Shown here: positions 16,531-25,140 of the stretch, in pieces
Layout of the letters: each line of letters opens with the position of its first letter
Numbering within the stretch: the first letter of the stretch is position 1
Source of the DNA: Rathayibacter caricis DSM 15933
GTDB taxonomy: Bacteria; Actinomycetota; Actinomycetes; Actinomycetales; Microbacteriaceae
Length of the DNA: 64,000 nucleotides
Reading direction: 5' to 3'
Assembly (NCBI RefSeq): GCF_003044275.1
Contig: NZ_PZPL01000001.1
Span: 3,720,001-3,784,000 of the forward strand
Program-made: the position numbers and the translations under genes
Notes under the pieces: model-generated
The model's database searches: none
What the model saw: only the letters and a program-made list of their open reading frames with translations
What the model was told of the DNA's origin: nothing

Positions 16531-17607
16531 ATGACGATCGATTTCGAGCACGCGATGCGCAGAGCGCTCGCGATCGCCGAGCGCGGTCCCGCCCGCGGAG
16601 TGAATCCGCGCGTGGGCTGCCTCCTGCTGGCGCCCGACGGCACCGTCCTCTCCGAGGGCTGGCACCACGGAGCGGGAACCGCGCACGCCGAGGTCGATGC
16701 GCTCTCGAAGCTCGCCCCGGGCGCCGCCACCGGCGCAACGGCGATCGTCAGCCTCGAGCCGTGCGATCACACCGGCCGCACCGGTCCCTGCAGCCACGCC
16801 CTCATCCGGGCCGGCGTCGCGCGCGTGGTCTACGCGGTCAACGACCCGGGATCCCGCTCGGGAGGCGGTGGCGACACCCTCCGAGCCGCCGGCATCGAGG
16901 TGATCGAGGGCGTCCTCGCCGACGAGGGCGAGGAGTTCCTGCACGTGTGGCTCACCGCCGCCCGCCTCCACCGCCCCTTCGTCACCCTCAAATGGGCCTC
17001 GACCCTCGACGGCCGCACCGCCGCCGCCGACGGCAGCAGCCGCTGGATCACCGGAGCCGCCGCCCGGCAGCGCGTCCACGAGCAGCGCGCCGACAGCGAC
17101 GCGATCCTGGTCGGCACCGGCACCGTCCTCGCCGACGATCCGAGCCTCACCGCCCGCGGCGACGGGGGCGAGCTCCTCGAGCACCAGCCGATCCCCGTGA
17201 TCGTCGGCGAGCGGCCCGTCCCGGAGGACGCGCACGTACTCCACCACCCGCATCGGGCCGTCCTCGAGCGCCACCACGACCTCGAGGCCGTGCTCGACCG
17301 CCTCTACCGCGCCGAGATCCGGCACGTCTACGTCGAGGGCGGGCCGACCCTCGCGTCCGCCCTGGTCGCCGCCGGCCTGGTCGACGAGTACCTGGTCTAC
17401 CTCGCGCCCGCGCTGCTCGGCGGCCCCCGCCTGGCGCTCGGCGACATCGGAGTCGCGGGCATCGCCGACGCCCGCCGCCTCCGCCTCCACTCCGTCGAGG
17501 TCCTCGGCGACGACCTCCTCGTGACCGCGCGCCCCGTCGCGCACCCCGCGGGCGGCGCCGGCGAACCGGCCCGCCTCCCCCACGCCCTGCAGATGGAGAC
17601 CCACTGA
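16531..17607 (+). CDS. ribD: Bifunctional pyrimidine deaminase/reductase RibD
   Basis: 358 residues from the ATG at 16531 (GACCGGGA upstream). RibD deaminates 2,5-diamino-6-ribosylamino-4(3H)-pyrimidinone 5'-phosphate and then reduces the ribosyl side chain, in riboflavin synthesis. The N-terminal deaminase shows the zinc motif HAEVDAL and PCDHTGRTGPC (HAE plus PCxxxxxxxxC). The C-terminal reductase begins near residue 148 with FVTLKWASTLDGRTAA and has ILVGTGTVLADDPSLT and VEGGPTLA. An in-frame start at 16474 would add 19 low-complexity residues and is rejected. It is first in the operon under the FMN riboswitch, and its stop overlaps the next start by one base (TGATG). Confidence 0.95.
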   Translation: MTIDFEHAMRRALAIAERGPARGVNPRVGCLLLAPDGTVLSEGWHHGAGTAHAEVDALSKLAPGAATGATAIVSLEPCDHTGRTGPCSHALIRAGVARVVYAVNDPGSRSGGGGDTLRAAGIEVIEGVLADEGEEFLHVWLTAARLHRPFVTLKWASTLDGRTAAADGSSRWITGAAARQRVHEQRADSDAILVGTGTVLADDPSLTARGDGGELLEHQPIPVIVGERPVPEDAHVLHHPHRAVLERHHDLEAVLDRLYRAEIRHVYVEGGPTLASALVAAGLVDEYLVYLAPALLGGPRLALGDIGVAGIADARRLRLHSVEVLGDDLLVTARPVAHPAGGAGEPARLPHALQMETH

Positions 17608-18266
17608 TGTTCACCGGAATCATCGAGGAGATCGGCGTCGTCACGGCGATCGAGACGGGCGCTGATGCGATCCGGCTCACGGTGCGCGGTCCGCTCGCGG
17701 TCGAGGGAGCCCGCCACGGCGACTCCATCGCGGTCTCCGGCGTGTGCCTGACCGTCGTCGACCAGTCCGACGAGGGCTTCACCGCGGACGTGATGGCGCA
17801 GACGCTCCGCATGTCGACCCTCGACGGCGTGTCCGTCGGCGATCCGGTGAACCTCGAGCGCGCCGCCCTCGTGGGCGACCGGCTCGGCGGCCACATCGTG
17901 CAGGGCCACATCGACGGCACGGCGACGCTGCTGTCGATCACGCCGGGCGACGCGTGGCGCGTGCTGCGCTTCTCCCTCCCGCCCCAGGCCGCCCCGCTGG
18001 TGACCGACAAGGGCTCGATCGCGGTCGACGGAGTCTCGCTGACCGTCTCGGCCATCAGCCCCGCCGCCGAGCCGGAGCAGTGGTTCGAGGTCTCGCTCAT
18101 CCCCGAGACCCTCGCCGCCACCACGCTCGGCGCCCGCGCCGTCGGCGAGCGGGTCAACATCGAGACCGACATCCTCGCCCGTCACGTCGAGCGGATGCTC
18201 GCCCTGCAGGCCGTCGCGACCCCCGCGCACGCCCTTCCCGTCACCCTTCCCGGAGGTGGGGCATGA
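17607..18266 (+). CDS. ribE: Riboflavin synthase, alpha subunit
   Basis: 219 residues. Two lumazine-binding repeats are seen: the first starts MFTGIIEEIG with VSGVCLTV, the second starts around GGHIVQGHIDGTA with VDGVSLTV. The enzyme dismutates two molecules of 6,7-dimethyl-8-ribityllumazine into riboflavin and the diaminopyrimidine substrate of RibH. Its ATG shares a base with the ribD stop, and its own stop overlaps the ribBA start (ATGA), so translation is coupled. Some actinobacterial annotations call this gene ribC. Confidence 0.95.
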   Translation: MFTGIIEEIGVVTAIETGADAIRLTVRGPLAVEGARHGDSIAVSGVCLTVVDQSDEGFTADVMAQTLRMSTLDGVSVGDPVNLERAALVGDRLGGHIVQGHIDGTATLLSITPGDAWRVLRFSLPPQAAPLVTDKGSIAVDGVSLTVSAISPAAEPEQWFEVSLIPETLAATTLGARAVGERVNIETDILARHVERMLALQAVATPAHALPVTLPGGGA

Positions 18267-19573
18267 GCCTCTCCAGCATCCCCGAGGCCGTCGCCGCACT
18301 GCGCGAGGGCCGCCCGATCATCGTCGCCGACGACGAGGGCCGCGAGAACGAGGGCGACGTCATCGTCGCCGCTCAGCTCGCCACCCAGGAGACGATCGCC
18401 TGGCTGGTGCGCAACTCCTCCGGCTTCATCTGCGCACCGATGACGAACGAGATCGCCGACCGGCTCGAGCTCCCGCTCATGGTCGTCGACAACGAGGACC
18501 CGCGCGGCACGGCCTACACGCTCTCGGTCGACGCGGCCGACCGTCTCTCCACCGGCATCAGCGCCTCCGACCGCGCGCACACCCTCCGCGTCCTCGCCGA
18601 TCCGGAGGCGACTCCGTCGCGGCTGCACCGCCCGGGCCACATCCTGCCGCTGCGCGCGGTGGAGGGTGGCGTGCGCGAGCGCGACGGCCACACCGAGGCG
18701 GCGGTCGACCTGATGAAGCTCGCCGGTCTCTACCCCGTCGCCGCGATCTCCGAGATCGTCGCGGAGGACGGCGAGATGATGCGCCTGCCCGGCCTGATCG
18801 CGCTCGGCGAGCGCGACGGCGTCCCCGTCACCACCGTCGCCGCGCTGATCGAGTACCTGCAGGAGTTCCACTGCGACGCCGAGGTGCCCCAGTCGGTCCC
18901 GGTCCCCGAGAGCTCCCGGGTCAGCTTCGAGGTCGAGACCACGGTCCCCACCACCCACGGCCCGTTCCGGGTCCGCGCCTACCGCGACCGCCAGACGGGA
19001 GCCGACCACGTCGCGATCGTCGCCGGCACGATCGGCGGGTCCACGGCACTGCCGCCGCTGGTCCGCGTGCACTCGGAGTGCCTGACCGGTGAGGCCTTCG
19101 GCTCGCTGAAGTGCGAGTGCGGCCCGCAGCTCGACGCGGCGCTCGACACGATCCAGCGCGACGGCGGAGTGGTCGTCTACCTCCGCGGGCACGAGGGCCG
19201 CGGCATCGGCCTGATCAACAAGCTGCGCGCCTACCGCCTGCAGGAGGACGGCCTCGACACGCTCGACGCGAACCTCGCGCTCGGCCTGCCCGCCGACGCC
19301 CGCGACTACGGCGCCGCCGTCGGGATCCTCGAGGACCTCGGCGTCCGCGACGTGCGCCTGCTGACCAACAACCCCGAGAAGGTCCGCCAGCTGACCGACC
19401 GCGGCATCACCGTCTCGGAGCGCGTGCCGCTCGTGGTCGGCGTCGGCGCGTTCAACGAGGGCTACCTCGAGACCAAGCGCGACCGCATGGGCCACGACAT
19501 CGAGAACCTCGGCGACCTCGCCGATCTCGGACACCTCGACGCCGGGATCGCCGGCGCGACGACGAAGGAGTAA
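18263..19573 (+). CDS. ribBA: Bifunctional DHBP synthase / GTP cyclohydrolase II
   Basis: 436 residues. The N-terminal half (about 1-205) is 3,4-dihydroxy-2-butanone 4-phosphate synthase, with the acidic motif [10 protein letters not shown] and [10 protein letters not shown]. The C-terminal half (about 215-420) is GTP cyclohydrolase II, with the zinc motif [14 protein letters not shown] and [17 protein letters not shown]. Together they supply both precursors of riboflavin, from ribulose 5-phosphate and from GTP. GGAGG lies before the ATG at 18263, which overlaps the ribE stop by four bases. Confidence 0.95.
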   Translation: MSLSSIPEAVAALREGRPIIVADDEGRENEGDVIVAAQLATQETIAWLVRNSSGFICAPMTNEIADRLELPLMVVDNEDPRGTAYTLSVDAADRLSTGISASDRAHTLRVLADPEATPSRLHRPGHILPLRAVEGGVRERDGHTEAAVDLMKLAGLYPVAAISEIVAEDGEMMRLPGLIALGERDGVPVTTVAALIEYLQEFHCDAEVPQSVPVPESSRVSFEVETTVPTTHGPFRVRAYRDRQTGADHVAIVAGTIGGSTALPPLVRVHSECLTGEAFGSLKCECGPQLDAALDTIQRDGGVVVYLRGHEGRGIGLINKLRAYRLQEDGLDTLDANLALGLPADARDYGAAVGILEDLGVRDVRLLTNNPEKVRQLTDRGITVSERVPLVVGVGAFNEGYLETKRDRMGHDIENLGDLADLGHLDAGIAGATTKE

Positions 19574-19577
19574 CAGC

Positions 19578-20054
19578 ATGGCCGGTTCCGGCGCCCCCAC
19601 CACCTCCACCCCGCTCGACGGATCGGGACTGCGCGTCGTCGTCGTCGCCGGGACGTGGCACACGCAGATCTCGGACGGCCTCATCGCCGGAGCGCGCGCC
19701 GCCCTCGACGAGTCCGGCGCCTCGTGGTCGCTCGTGCGCGTCCCCGGCTCGTTCGAGCTGCCCGTCGCCGCCAAGGTCGCGCTCGACGCGGGAGCCGACG
19801 CCGTCGTCGCGCTCGGCGTGATCATCCGCGGCGGCACCCCGCACTTCGAGTACGTCTCGGACGCCGCCACCTCGGGCCTGACGACCGTCAGCATCCAGAC
19901 CGGCAAGCCCGTCGGCTTCGGCGTGCTCACCCTCGACACCGAGCAGCAGGGCATCGACCGCGCCGGCCTGCCCGGCTCGAAGGAGGACAAGGGCCGCGAG
20001 GCGGCGGAGGCGGCGGTCGCGACCGCGCTTCTGCTGCGCGAGCTGCGCGGCTGA
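19578..20054 (+). CDS. ribH: 6,7-dimethyl-8-ribityllumazine synthase
   Basis: 158 residues. It condenses the diaminopyrimidine with dihydroxybutanone phosphate to lumazine and usually forms pentamers or icosahedral 60-mers. Visible motifs are [16 protein letters not shown] near the N-terminus, [24 protein letters not shown] with the catalytic His, and the phosphate-binding FGVLT. AAGGAG lies upstream of the ATG, four bases after the ribBA stop. This is the last gene of the riboflavin operon. Confidence 0.95.
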   Translation: MAGSGAPTTSTPLDGSGLRVVVVAGTWHTQISDGLIAGARAALDESGASWSLVRVPGSFELPVAAKVALDAGADAVVALGVIIRGGTPHFEYVSDAATSGLTTVSIQTGKPVGFGVLTLDTEQQGIDRAGLPGSKEDKGREAAEAAVATALLLRELRG

Positions 20055-20131
20055 GCCCAGCCACGACCTCCAGCCGGTCCCCCGTCCGCGGGGCGCTACA
20101 GCACGAAGCTGGGTGAACACGGAGTAAAGTG

Positions 20132-20156
20132 GTCGGGCCGTCACGAGCGGCCCGAC
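20132..20156 (+). terminator. Hairpin after the riboflavin operon
   Basis: GTCGGGCCG and CGGCCCGAC form a perfect 9-bp stem with a 7-base loop, 77 bases after the ribH stop. TAAAGT at 20125-20130 just before it could be the -10 of the following transporter gene, in which case the hairpin would lie in that gene's leader. Both readings are open. Confidence 0.45.
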
Positions 20157-20250
20157 TCCTCCACCCCCACCGCCCCCAGGTCCGCGACGCCCGATCGACG
20201 CCTCGCCCGCCGGCACGGGGAACCCCGCCTACCGGAGCAACTCCCCTCCC

Positions 20251-21597
20251 ATGTCTCACGCACCCGCCACCGCCGACGCTCCCTCCGCCCCGCAGAACTC
20301 CCGCGGCCGCGTCATCCTCGCGAGCCTCATCGGCACGTCGATCGAGTTCTACGACTTCTACGCCTACGCGACCGCCGCCGTCCTGGTCTTCCCCACGCTC
20401 TTCTTCGTGAACGAGGACCCGGCGACCGCGCTGCTCGCCTCCTTCGCCGTCTTCGGAGTCGCGTTCATCGCGCGCCCGATCGGCTCGATCATCTTCGGCC
20501 ACTTCGGCGACCGCGTCGGCCGCAAGGGCACCCTCGTCGCCTCCCTGCTCACCATGGGCATCGCGACCTTCCTGATCGGCTGCCTCCCCACCGCGCTCAC
20601 GCCCGGCTGGGAGTTCCTCGCGCCGTTCCTGCTCGTCGTGATGCGCTTCTGCCAGGGCCTCGGCCTCGGTGGCGAGTGGTCCGGAGCGGCTCTGCTCGCC
20701 ACCGAGAACGCCCCCGCGAACAAGCGCGCCATCTACGGCACCTTCCCGCAGCTCGGCGCCCCGATCGGCTTCATCGTCGCGAACGTCTTGTTCCTCGTGC
20801 TCGCCACGTCCATGGACGACGAGACCTTCGCCGCCTGGGGCTGGCGCGTGCCGTTCCTGGCGAGCGCCGTCCTCGTGATCATCGGCCTCTACGTGCGCTT
20901 CAAGCTCGTCGAGACCCCCGCGTTCCAGAAGGTCGTCGAGAAGGGCGAGGTCGCGAAGCTCCCCCTCGCGCGCGTCTTCGTGACCAGCTGGCGTCCGCTC
21001 ATCCTGGGCACGTTCATCATGCTCGCGACCTACGTGCTCTTCTACCTGATGACCACGTTCACGCTGACCTACGGCACCGCCGCGACCGACGGACCGGTCG
21101 CCGGCCTCGGATACACCCGCAACGACTTCCTGATCATGCTGATCGTCGGCGTCGTCTTCTTCGGGATCTTCACGCTCGTCTCCGGCCCGCTGGCCGAGAA
21201 GTTCGGTCGCCGGAAGCTGCTCATCACGGTCACCTCGGCGATCATCGTGTTCGGCCTGCTCTTCGTGCCCCTCTTCGGCGGCGGCTTCGTCGGCGTGATG
21301 GCCGTGCTGATCCTCGGCTTCACGCTGATGGGTCTGACCTTCGGTCCGATGGGCGCGGTCCTGCCCGAGCTGTTCCCGACCAACGTCCGCTACACCGGCT
21401 CGGCGATGTCGTACAACCTCGCGTCGATCCTCGGAGCGGCCGTGGCGCCGATCATCGCGGTCGCGCTCTGGCAGGCGGCCGGCGGCAGCCCGGTGCTCGT
21501 GGGCCTCTACCTCAGTGCAGCGGGCGTCCTGACGCTCATCGCGCTGATCCTGTCCAAGGAGACCCAGCACCTCTCGTACACCGACAACGTCTCGTAG
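20251..21597 (+). CDS. MFS transporter, metabolite:H+ symporter (MHS) type
   Basis: 448 residues with 12 predicted membrane helices. Family markers are IGTSIEFYDFYAY in helix 1, GHFGDRVGRKGTL in the loop between helices 2 and 3, RFCQGLGLGGEWSGA in helix 4 and GPLAEKFGRRKLL at the start of the second half. These are the signature of the MHS family (ShiA, KgtP, ProP), proton symporters for organic acids or osmolytes. The substrate cannot be told from sequence. It follows the rib operon but is separated by about 200 bases with its own putative promoter and terminator, so a role in riboflavin transport is not supported. Confidence 0.9.
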   Translation: MSHAPATADAPSAPQNSRGRVILASLIGTSIEFYDFYAYATAAVLVFPTLFFVNEDPATALLASFAVFGVAFIARPIGSIIFGHFGDRVGRKGTLVASLLTMGIATFLIGCLPTALTPGWEFLAPFLLVVMRFCQGLGLGGEWSGAALLATENAPANKRAIYGTFPQLGAPIGFIVANVLFLVLATSMDDETFAAWGWRVPFLASAVLVIIGLYVRFKLVETPAFQKVVEKGEVAKLPLARVFVTSWRPLILGTFIMLATYVLFYLMTTFTLTYGTAATDGPVAGLGYTRNDFLIMLIVGVVFFGIFTLVSGPLAEKFGRRKLLITVTSAIIVFGLLFVPLFGGGFVGVMAVLILGFTLMGLTFGPMGAVLPELFPTNVRYTGSAMSYNLASILGAAVAPIIAVALWQAAGGSPVLVGLYLSAAGVLTLIALILSKETQHLSYTDNVS

Positions 21598-21616
21598 TCG
21601 GCGGCAGCACTCCCCC

Positions 21617-21649
21617 CTTCGGCCCGTCGGATCCCCGGCGGGCCGAAGG
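21617..21649 (+). terminator. Rho-independent-type terminator after the MFS gene
   Basis: CCTTCGGCCCG (21617-21627) pairs perfectly with CGGGCCGAAGG (21639-21649), followed by TGTTTCC. It lies 19 bases after the transporter stop and separates it from the regulated promoter downstream. Confidence 0.85.
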
Positions 21650-21669
21650 TGTTTCCGGCACTTCCCCTC

Positions 21670-21727
21670 GTCAACGAATGTTGACACGACAGGCACCTCG
21701 CGCGTAGCGTCGTCAATCGAGGTTGAC
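21670..21727 (+). promoter_or_regulatory. Promoter with two GTCAA-N6-TTGAC operators
   Basis: Two 16-base sites, GTCAACGAATGTTGAC (21670-21685) and GTCAATCGAGGTTGAC (21712-21727), share the arrangement GTCAA-N6-TTGAC. Their centres are 42 bases apart, four DNA turns. A promoter TTGACA (21681-21686), 18 bases, TAGCGT (21705-21710) is embedded: the first site overlaps the -35 and the second covers the expected start point. This is a repression layout, and the likely ligand is the small HTH protein encoded directly downstream. Confidence 0.75.
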
Positions 21728-21775
21728 GCACCGCTCTCCGGACCGACGGCGGGCTCGCAGCGACGAGGAGGCACA

Positions 21776-21991
21776 ATGGACGACGGCACGATCGCGACCC
21801 TCGCGGGCGACGCGGCCGCGGACGATCCGCTCACGGCACTCCGGGCGATCCACCGCCTCCGCGGTGAGCTCGACCGGACCGAGGCGATCGCCGTCCGGCG
21901 GGCGCGCAACGCAGGTGCGTCGTGGCAGCTGATCGCGCTGTGCCTGGAGGTGAGCCGTCAGGCGGTCCACAAGAAGTACGGCAGGGCATGA
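21776..21991 (+). CDS. Small helix-turn-helix regulator
   Basis: 71 residues. The C-terminal half is a simple HTH: GASWQLIALCLEVSRQAVHKKYG, with the recognition helix around SRQAVHKK. The N-terminal half (DDPLTALRAIHRLRGELDRTEAIAVRRARNAG) is helical and could mediate dimerisation. CGAGGAGG lies 7 bases before the ATG. Its stop overlaps the ABC transporter start by ATGA, so the two are translationally coupled. With two palindromic sites over the promoter, the simplest model is an autorepressor that also controls the transporter. No ligand-binding domain is present, so the signal is unknown. The target assignment is inference. Confidence 0.8.
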   Translation: MDDGTIATLAGDAAADDPLTALRAIHRLRGELDRTEAIAVRRARNAGASWQLIALCLEVSRQAVHKKYGRA

Positions 21992-23841
21992 GCGGGAACG
22001 GACGATCGATGAGCAGCAGCACCCGGAGCGCACGAGGACGACGCGGCGGACGCGCAGCCGACGACGGGCCCCGCGCCTCCTTCTCGCAGCTCGTCCCCTA
22101 CCTCCTCGAGCACCGCGGGATCCTCTCGGTCGTCGTCGTGCTGAGCCTGTTCGGCGCGGCCGCCAGCCTCGCGCAGCCTCTCGTCGTCGGCCAGGTCATC
22201 ACCCGCGTGCAGGAGGGACTCGACCTCGGCCCGCTCGTGTGGGCTCTCGTCGCCCTCGTCGTCGCCTCCGGACTCATCTCGGGCTTCGCCCACTACCTGC
22301 TCCAGCGCACCGGTGAGGGCATCGTGCTCTCGAGCCGCCGCCGCCTGGTCGCACGCCTCCTGCGCCTCCCCATCCGCGAGTTCGACGCGCGCCGCACCGG
22401 CGACCTCGTCTCGCGCGTCGGCTCCGACTCCACCCTGCTGCGCGCCGTGCTCACCCAGGGCCTCGTCGACTCGATCGCGGGCTCGCTCGTCTTCGTCGGC
22501 GCGATCATCGCGATGGCGATCATCGACTGGGTGCTGCTGGTCATCATCGTGGTGGTCGTCGCCGCCGCACTCGGGCTCGCGCTGACCCTCGGCCGCGGCA
22601 TCCGCGTCGCGAGCCGCAAGGCGCAGGAGAAGGTCGGCGACCTCGCCGCGGCCGTCGAGCGCGCGATCAGCGCCGTCCGGACCATCCGCGCGGCCGGTGC
22701 GACCGAGCGCGAGATCGCCGTGGTCGAGGGCCACGCGACCGAGGCCTACCGCCTCGGCATCCGCGTCGCCCACGTCTCCGCCCTGGTGGTGCCCGTCGCC
22801 GGGATCGCCATGCAGGTCGCGTTCCTCGCGGTCCTCGGCGTCGGCGGCTACCGCGTCGCCTCCGGATCGATCGACATCGCGCAGCTGGTCTCGTTCATCC
22901 TGTTCCTCTTCATGATGGTGATGCCGCTGGGCAACTTCATCGGCGCGATCACCTCGGTCAACTCGGCGCTCGGCGCTCTCGGCCGCATCCAGGAGATCAT
23001 CGACCTCCCCATCGAGGGAGACGGCGACGGAGCGGGCTCCGTCAGCGGTCTCGGCGCCGGAGTCGGCGAGGACGCGATCGCGTTCGAGGACGTCGTCTTC
23101 TCGTACGACGAGCAGTCGGTGCCGGCCGACGGGGCCGATCCGGCTCCGGAGGAGCGCGACCGCACCGTCCTGCGCGGCGTCTCCTTCACCGTCCCGCGCG
23201 GCAAGCGCACCGCCCTCGTCGGCCCCTCGGGCGCCGGCAAGAGCACGATCCTCGCGCTCATCGAGCGCTTCTACGACCCCGAGGCCGGAGTGGTCCGCCT
23301 CGGCGGCGTCGACATCACCGCCGTCGACCGCGACGCCCTCCGCGCCCAGATCGGCTACGTCGAGCAGGACGCCCCGGTCCTGGCCGGCACGATCCGCGAG
23401 AACCTCGTGCTCGGCCGCCCCGACGCCGACGACGCCGACTGCCTCCGCGTGCTCGAGGCCGTGAACCTCACCGACGTGCTCGAGCGCAACCCGCTCGGCC
23501 TCGACGCCCCGGTGGGCGAGAGCGGAGTGATGCTGTCGGGAGGCGAGCGCCAGCGTCTCGCGATCGGCCGCGCGCTCCTCGCCGCGCCGCCCATCCTGCT
23601 CCTGGACGAGTCGACGTCGAGCCTGGACGGGCTCAACGAGCAGCGCCTGCGCCTCGCGATCGACGCGGTCGCCGAGAACCGCACGCTCCTGGTCATCGCG
23701 CACCGTCTCTCGACCGTCGTCGACTCCGATCGCATCGTCGTGCTGCAGAAGGGCGAGGTCGTCGGAGTCGGCACGCACTCCGAGCTCGTCGAGTCGACCC
23801 CGCTCTACCGCGACCTCGCGAAGCACCAGCTGCTGGTCTGA
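21988..23841 (+). CDS. ABC exporter, fused permease and ATPase (half-transporter)
   Basis: 617 residues from the ATG that overlaps the upstream stop; a second ATG at 22009 is possible. A basic cytoplasmic N-terminus is followed by six membrane helices (about 40-325), then an ATPase domain. That domain has Walker A GPSGAGKST (about 412-420), signature LSGGERQR (516), Walker B ILLLDEST and the switch His in IAHRLST. A single polypeptide like this works as a homodimeric exporter of lipids, peptides or drugs (BmrA/MsbA type). The coupling to a small HTH regulator suggests an inducible detoxification pump. The substrate is unknown. Confidence 0.93.
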   Translation: MSGNGRSMSSSTRSARGRRGGRAADDGPRASFSQLVPYLLEHRGILSVVVVLSLFGAAASLAQPLVVGQVITRVQEGLDLGPLVWALVALVVASGLISGFAHYLLQRTGEGIVLSSRRRLVARLLRLPIREFDARRTGDLVSRVGSDSTLLRAVLTQGLVDSIAGSLVFVGAIIAMAIIDWVLLVIIVVVVAAALGLALTLGRGIRVASRKAQEKVGDLAAAVERAISAVRTIRAAGATEREIAVVEGHATEAYRLGIRVAHVSALVVPVAGIAMQVAFLAVLGVGGYRVASGSIDIAQLVSFILFLFMMVMPLGNFIGAITSVNSALGALGRIQEIIDLPIEGDGDGAGSVSGLGAGVGEDAIAFEDVVFSYDEQSVPADGADPAPEERDRTVLRGVSFTVPRGKRTALVGPSGAGKSTILALIERFYDPEAGVVRLGGVDITAVDRDALRAQIGYVEQDAPVLAGTIRENLVLGRPDADDADCLRVLEAVNLTDVLERNPLGLDAPVGESGVMLSGGERQRLAIGRALLAAPPILLLDESTSSLDGLNEQRLRLAIDAVAENRTLLVIAHRLSTVVDSDRIVVLQKGEVVGVGTHSELVESTPLYRDLAKHQLLV

Positions 23842-23863
23842 CGGGCTGAGCCCGGCAGCGCGC

Positions 23864-24607
23864 TCAGCGCGGCGGCAGCCGCAGCGCGCCGTCGAGCCGG
23901 ACGACCTCGCCGTTGAGCATCGGGTTCTCGACGATGTGCCGCACGAGGGCCGCGAACTCCGACGGGCGGCCGAGTCGAGCCGGATGCGGGGTCGCCGCAC
24001 CCAGGGTCGTCCGAGCGCGCTCGGGGAGCCCGGCGAGCAGGGGCGTGTCGAACGTCCCCGGCGCGATCGAGACCACCCGGATGAGCGACGCAGCCAGTTC
24101 GCGCGCGAGCGGCAGGGTGAGGGCCGCCACGGCCCCCTTCGACGCCGCGTAGGCCGCCTGGCCGATCTGGCCGTCGAACGCGGCCACCGACGACGTCGTC
24201 ACGAGCACCCCGCGCTCCCCGTCGATCGGCTCCCGCTCGACGATCGACGCCGCCGCGAGCCGCAGCACGTTCAGCGTGCCGACCGTGTTGACGCGCAGCA
24301 CCCGCTCGATGCCGTCGAGCGCGAGCGGGCCCTCCTTGCCGAGCAGCCGGCCCGGAGTCGCGATGCCCGCGCAGGTCACGGCCACCCGGAGATCGCCGGC
24401 CGCCGCCACGGCCCGGGCGACGGCGTCCGAGTCGAGGACGTCTCCGGGCACGCGGACGACGGCGTCGGGGAGATCCACCCGCTCCAGGGCGTCCGGAAGA
24501 TCGAGCACGACGACCCGCGCTCCCGCCTCGAGCAGGGCGATCGTCGTCGCCGCGCCCAGACCGGACGCGCCACCGGCCACGAGGGCGGAGAGCGAGTCGA
24601 GGCGCAT
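23864..24607 (-). CDS. SDR family oxidoreductase (3-hydroxyacyl-CoA dehydrogenase type 2-like)
   Basis: 247 residues. The Rossmann glycine motif is GGASGLG near the N-terminus, the Asp in VLDLPD points to NAD preference, and CAGIA follows. The catalytic set is Ser in TSSVAAFDGQIG with YAASKGA (Tyr and Lys). The IAPGTFDTPLLAGLPE stretch is typical of type 2 3-hydroxyacyl-CoA dehydrogenase/17-beta-HSD10-like SDRs. That would suit fatty acid or branched-chain degradation, but SDR substrates are hard to predict. It starts 13 bases after the lipoprotein gene on the same strand. Confidence 0.88.
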   Translation of the reverse strand: MRLDSLSALVAGGASGLGAATTIALLEAGARVVVLDLPDALERVDLPDAVVRVPGDVLDSDAVARAVAAAGDLRVAVTCAGIATPGRLLGKEGPLALDGIERVLRVNTVGTLNVLRLAAASIVEREPIDGERGVLVTTSSVAAFDGQIGQAAYAASKGAVAALTLPLARELAASLIRVVSIAPGTFDTPLLAGLPERARTTLGAATPHPARLGRPSEFAALVRHIVENPMLNGEVVRLDGALRLPPR

Positions 24608-24620
24608 CAGCCGTCCGCCG

Positions 24621-25025
24621 TCACGGAGTGGGTGCCGCCGCCGCCGCCAGCGCCTCGGCCGTGCACGTCGTGAAGGTCTGGTCGTACTGCTCGATGAGTC
24701 GCCTGGCGGCGACCAGTTCCTCCTCGGACACGTCGTCCGGCACCACGGGTCGCTCGCTCAGCCCGTAGCGCGCGAGGCAGTCGGTGATGCGGCGAGCCAC
24801 GGCCGCACCGACATCGGTCGACTCGGGGTCGTCGGGGGCGGCGCTCGGAGCAGTGCCGTCGGCTCCCCCGTCCGCCGGCGCGGTGGCGGAGGGCGCGGAG
24901 GGCTCCTGCGCGTCGCCGGGGATCTCGGCGGGATCCGCCATGCACCCGGTCAGGAGCAGCGTGAGCAGAGCCGGGACGAGAGCGCCGACCGGAGCGGTCC
25001 GTCTCCGTCGCGGCGTCTGCGGCAT
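24621..25025 (-). CDS. Putative secreted lipoprotein
   Basis: 134 residues. A basic n-region (RRRRT) and hydrophobic core lead to the lipobox LLTGC, so Cys at about residue 28 would be lipid-anchored outside the membrane. A Pro/Ala/Ser/Asp-rich linker follows, then a short helical domain with two further cysteines (ITDCLARYGL and TTCTAEAL) that could pair. No known domain is recognised. It lies just upstream of the SDR gene and may share its transcript. Confidence 0.7.
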   Translation of the reverse strand: MPQTPRRRRTAPVGALVPALLTLLLTGCMADPAEIPGDAQEPSAPSATAPADGGADGTAPSAAPDDPESTDVGAAVARRITDCLARYGLSERPVVPDDVSEEELVAARRLIEQYDQTFTTCTAEALAAAAAPTP

Positions 25026-25140
25026 GAGGACCTCGTTCGGGCGGGGTGGACAGGAGTGGCAGCCACGGTACCTCAGGGCCGCCGGGCCCAGGGGGCACGG
25101 CGCACATCGACGGACTGGGCGCCACCCCGTGAGTTCAGCC

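Noticed and set aside
20251..21597. The MFS transporter as a riboflavin transporter
   Set aside because: Its motifs are of the MHS family, it lies outside the riboswitch transcript, and a hairpin and promoter separate it from ribH.
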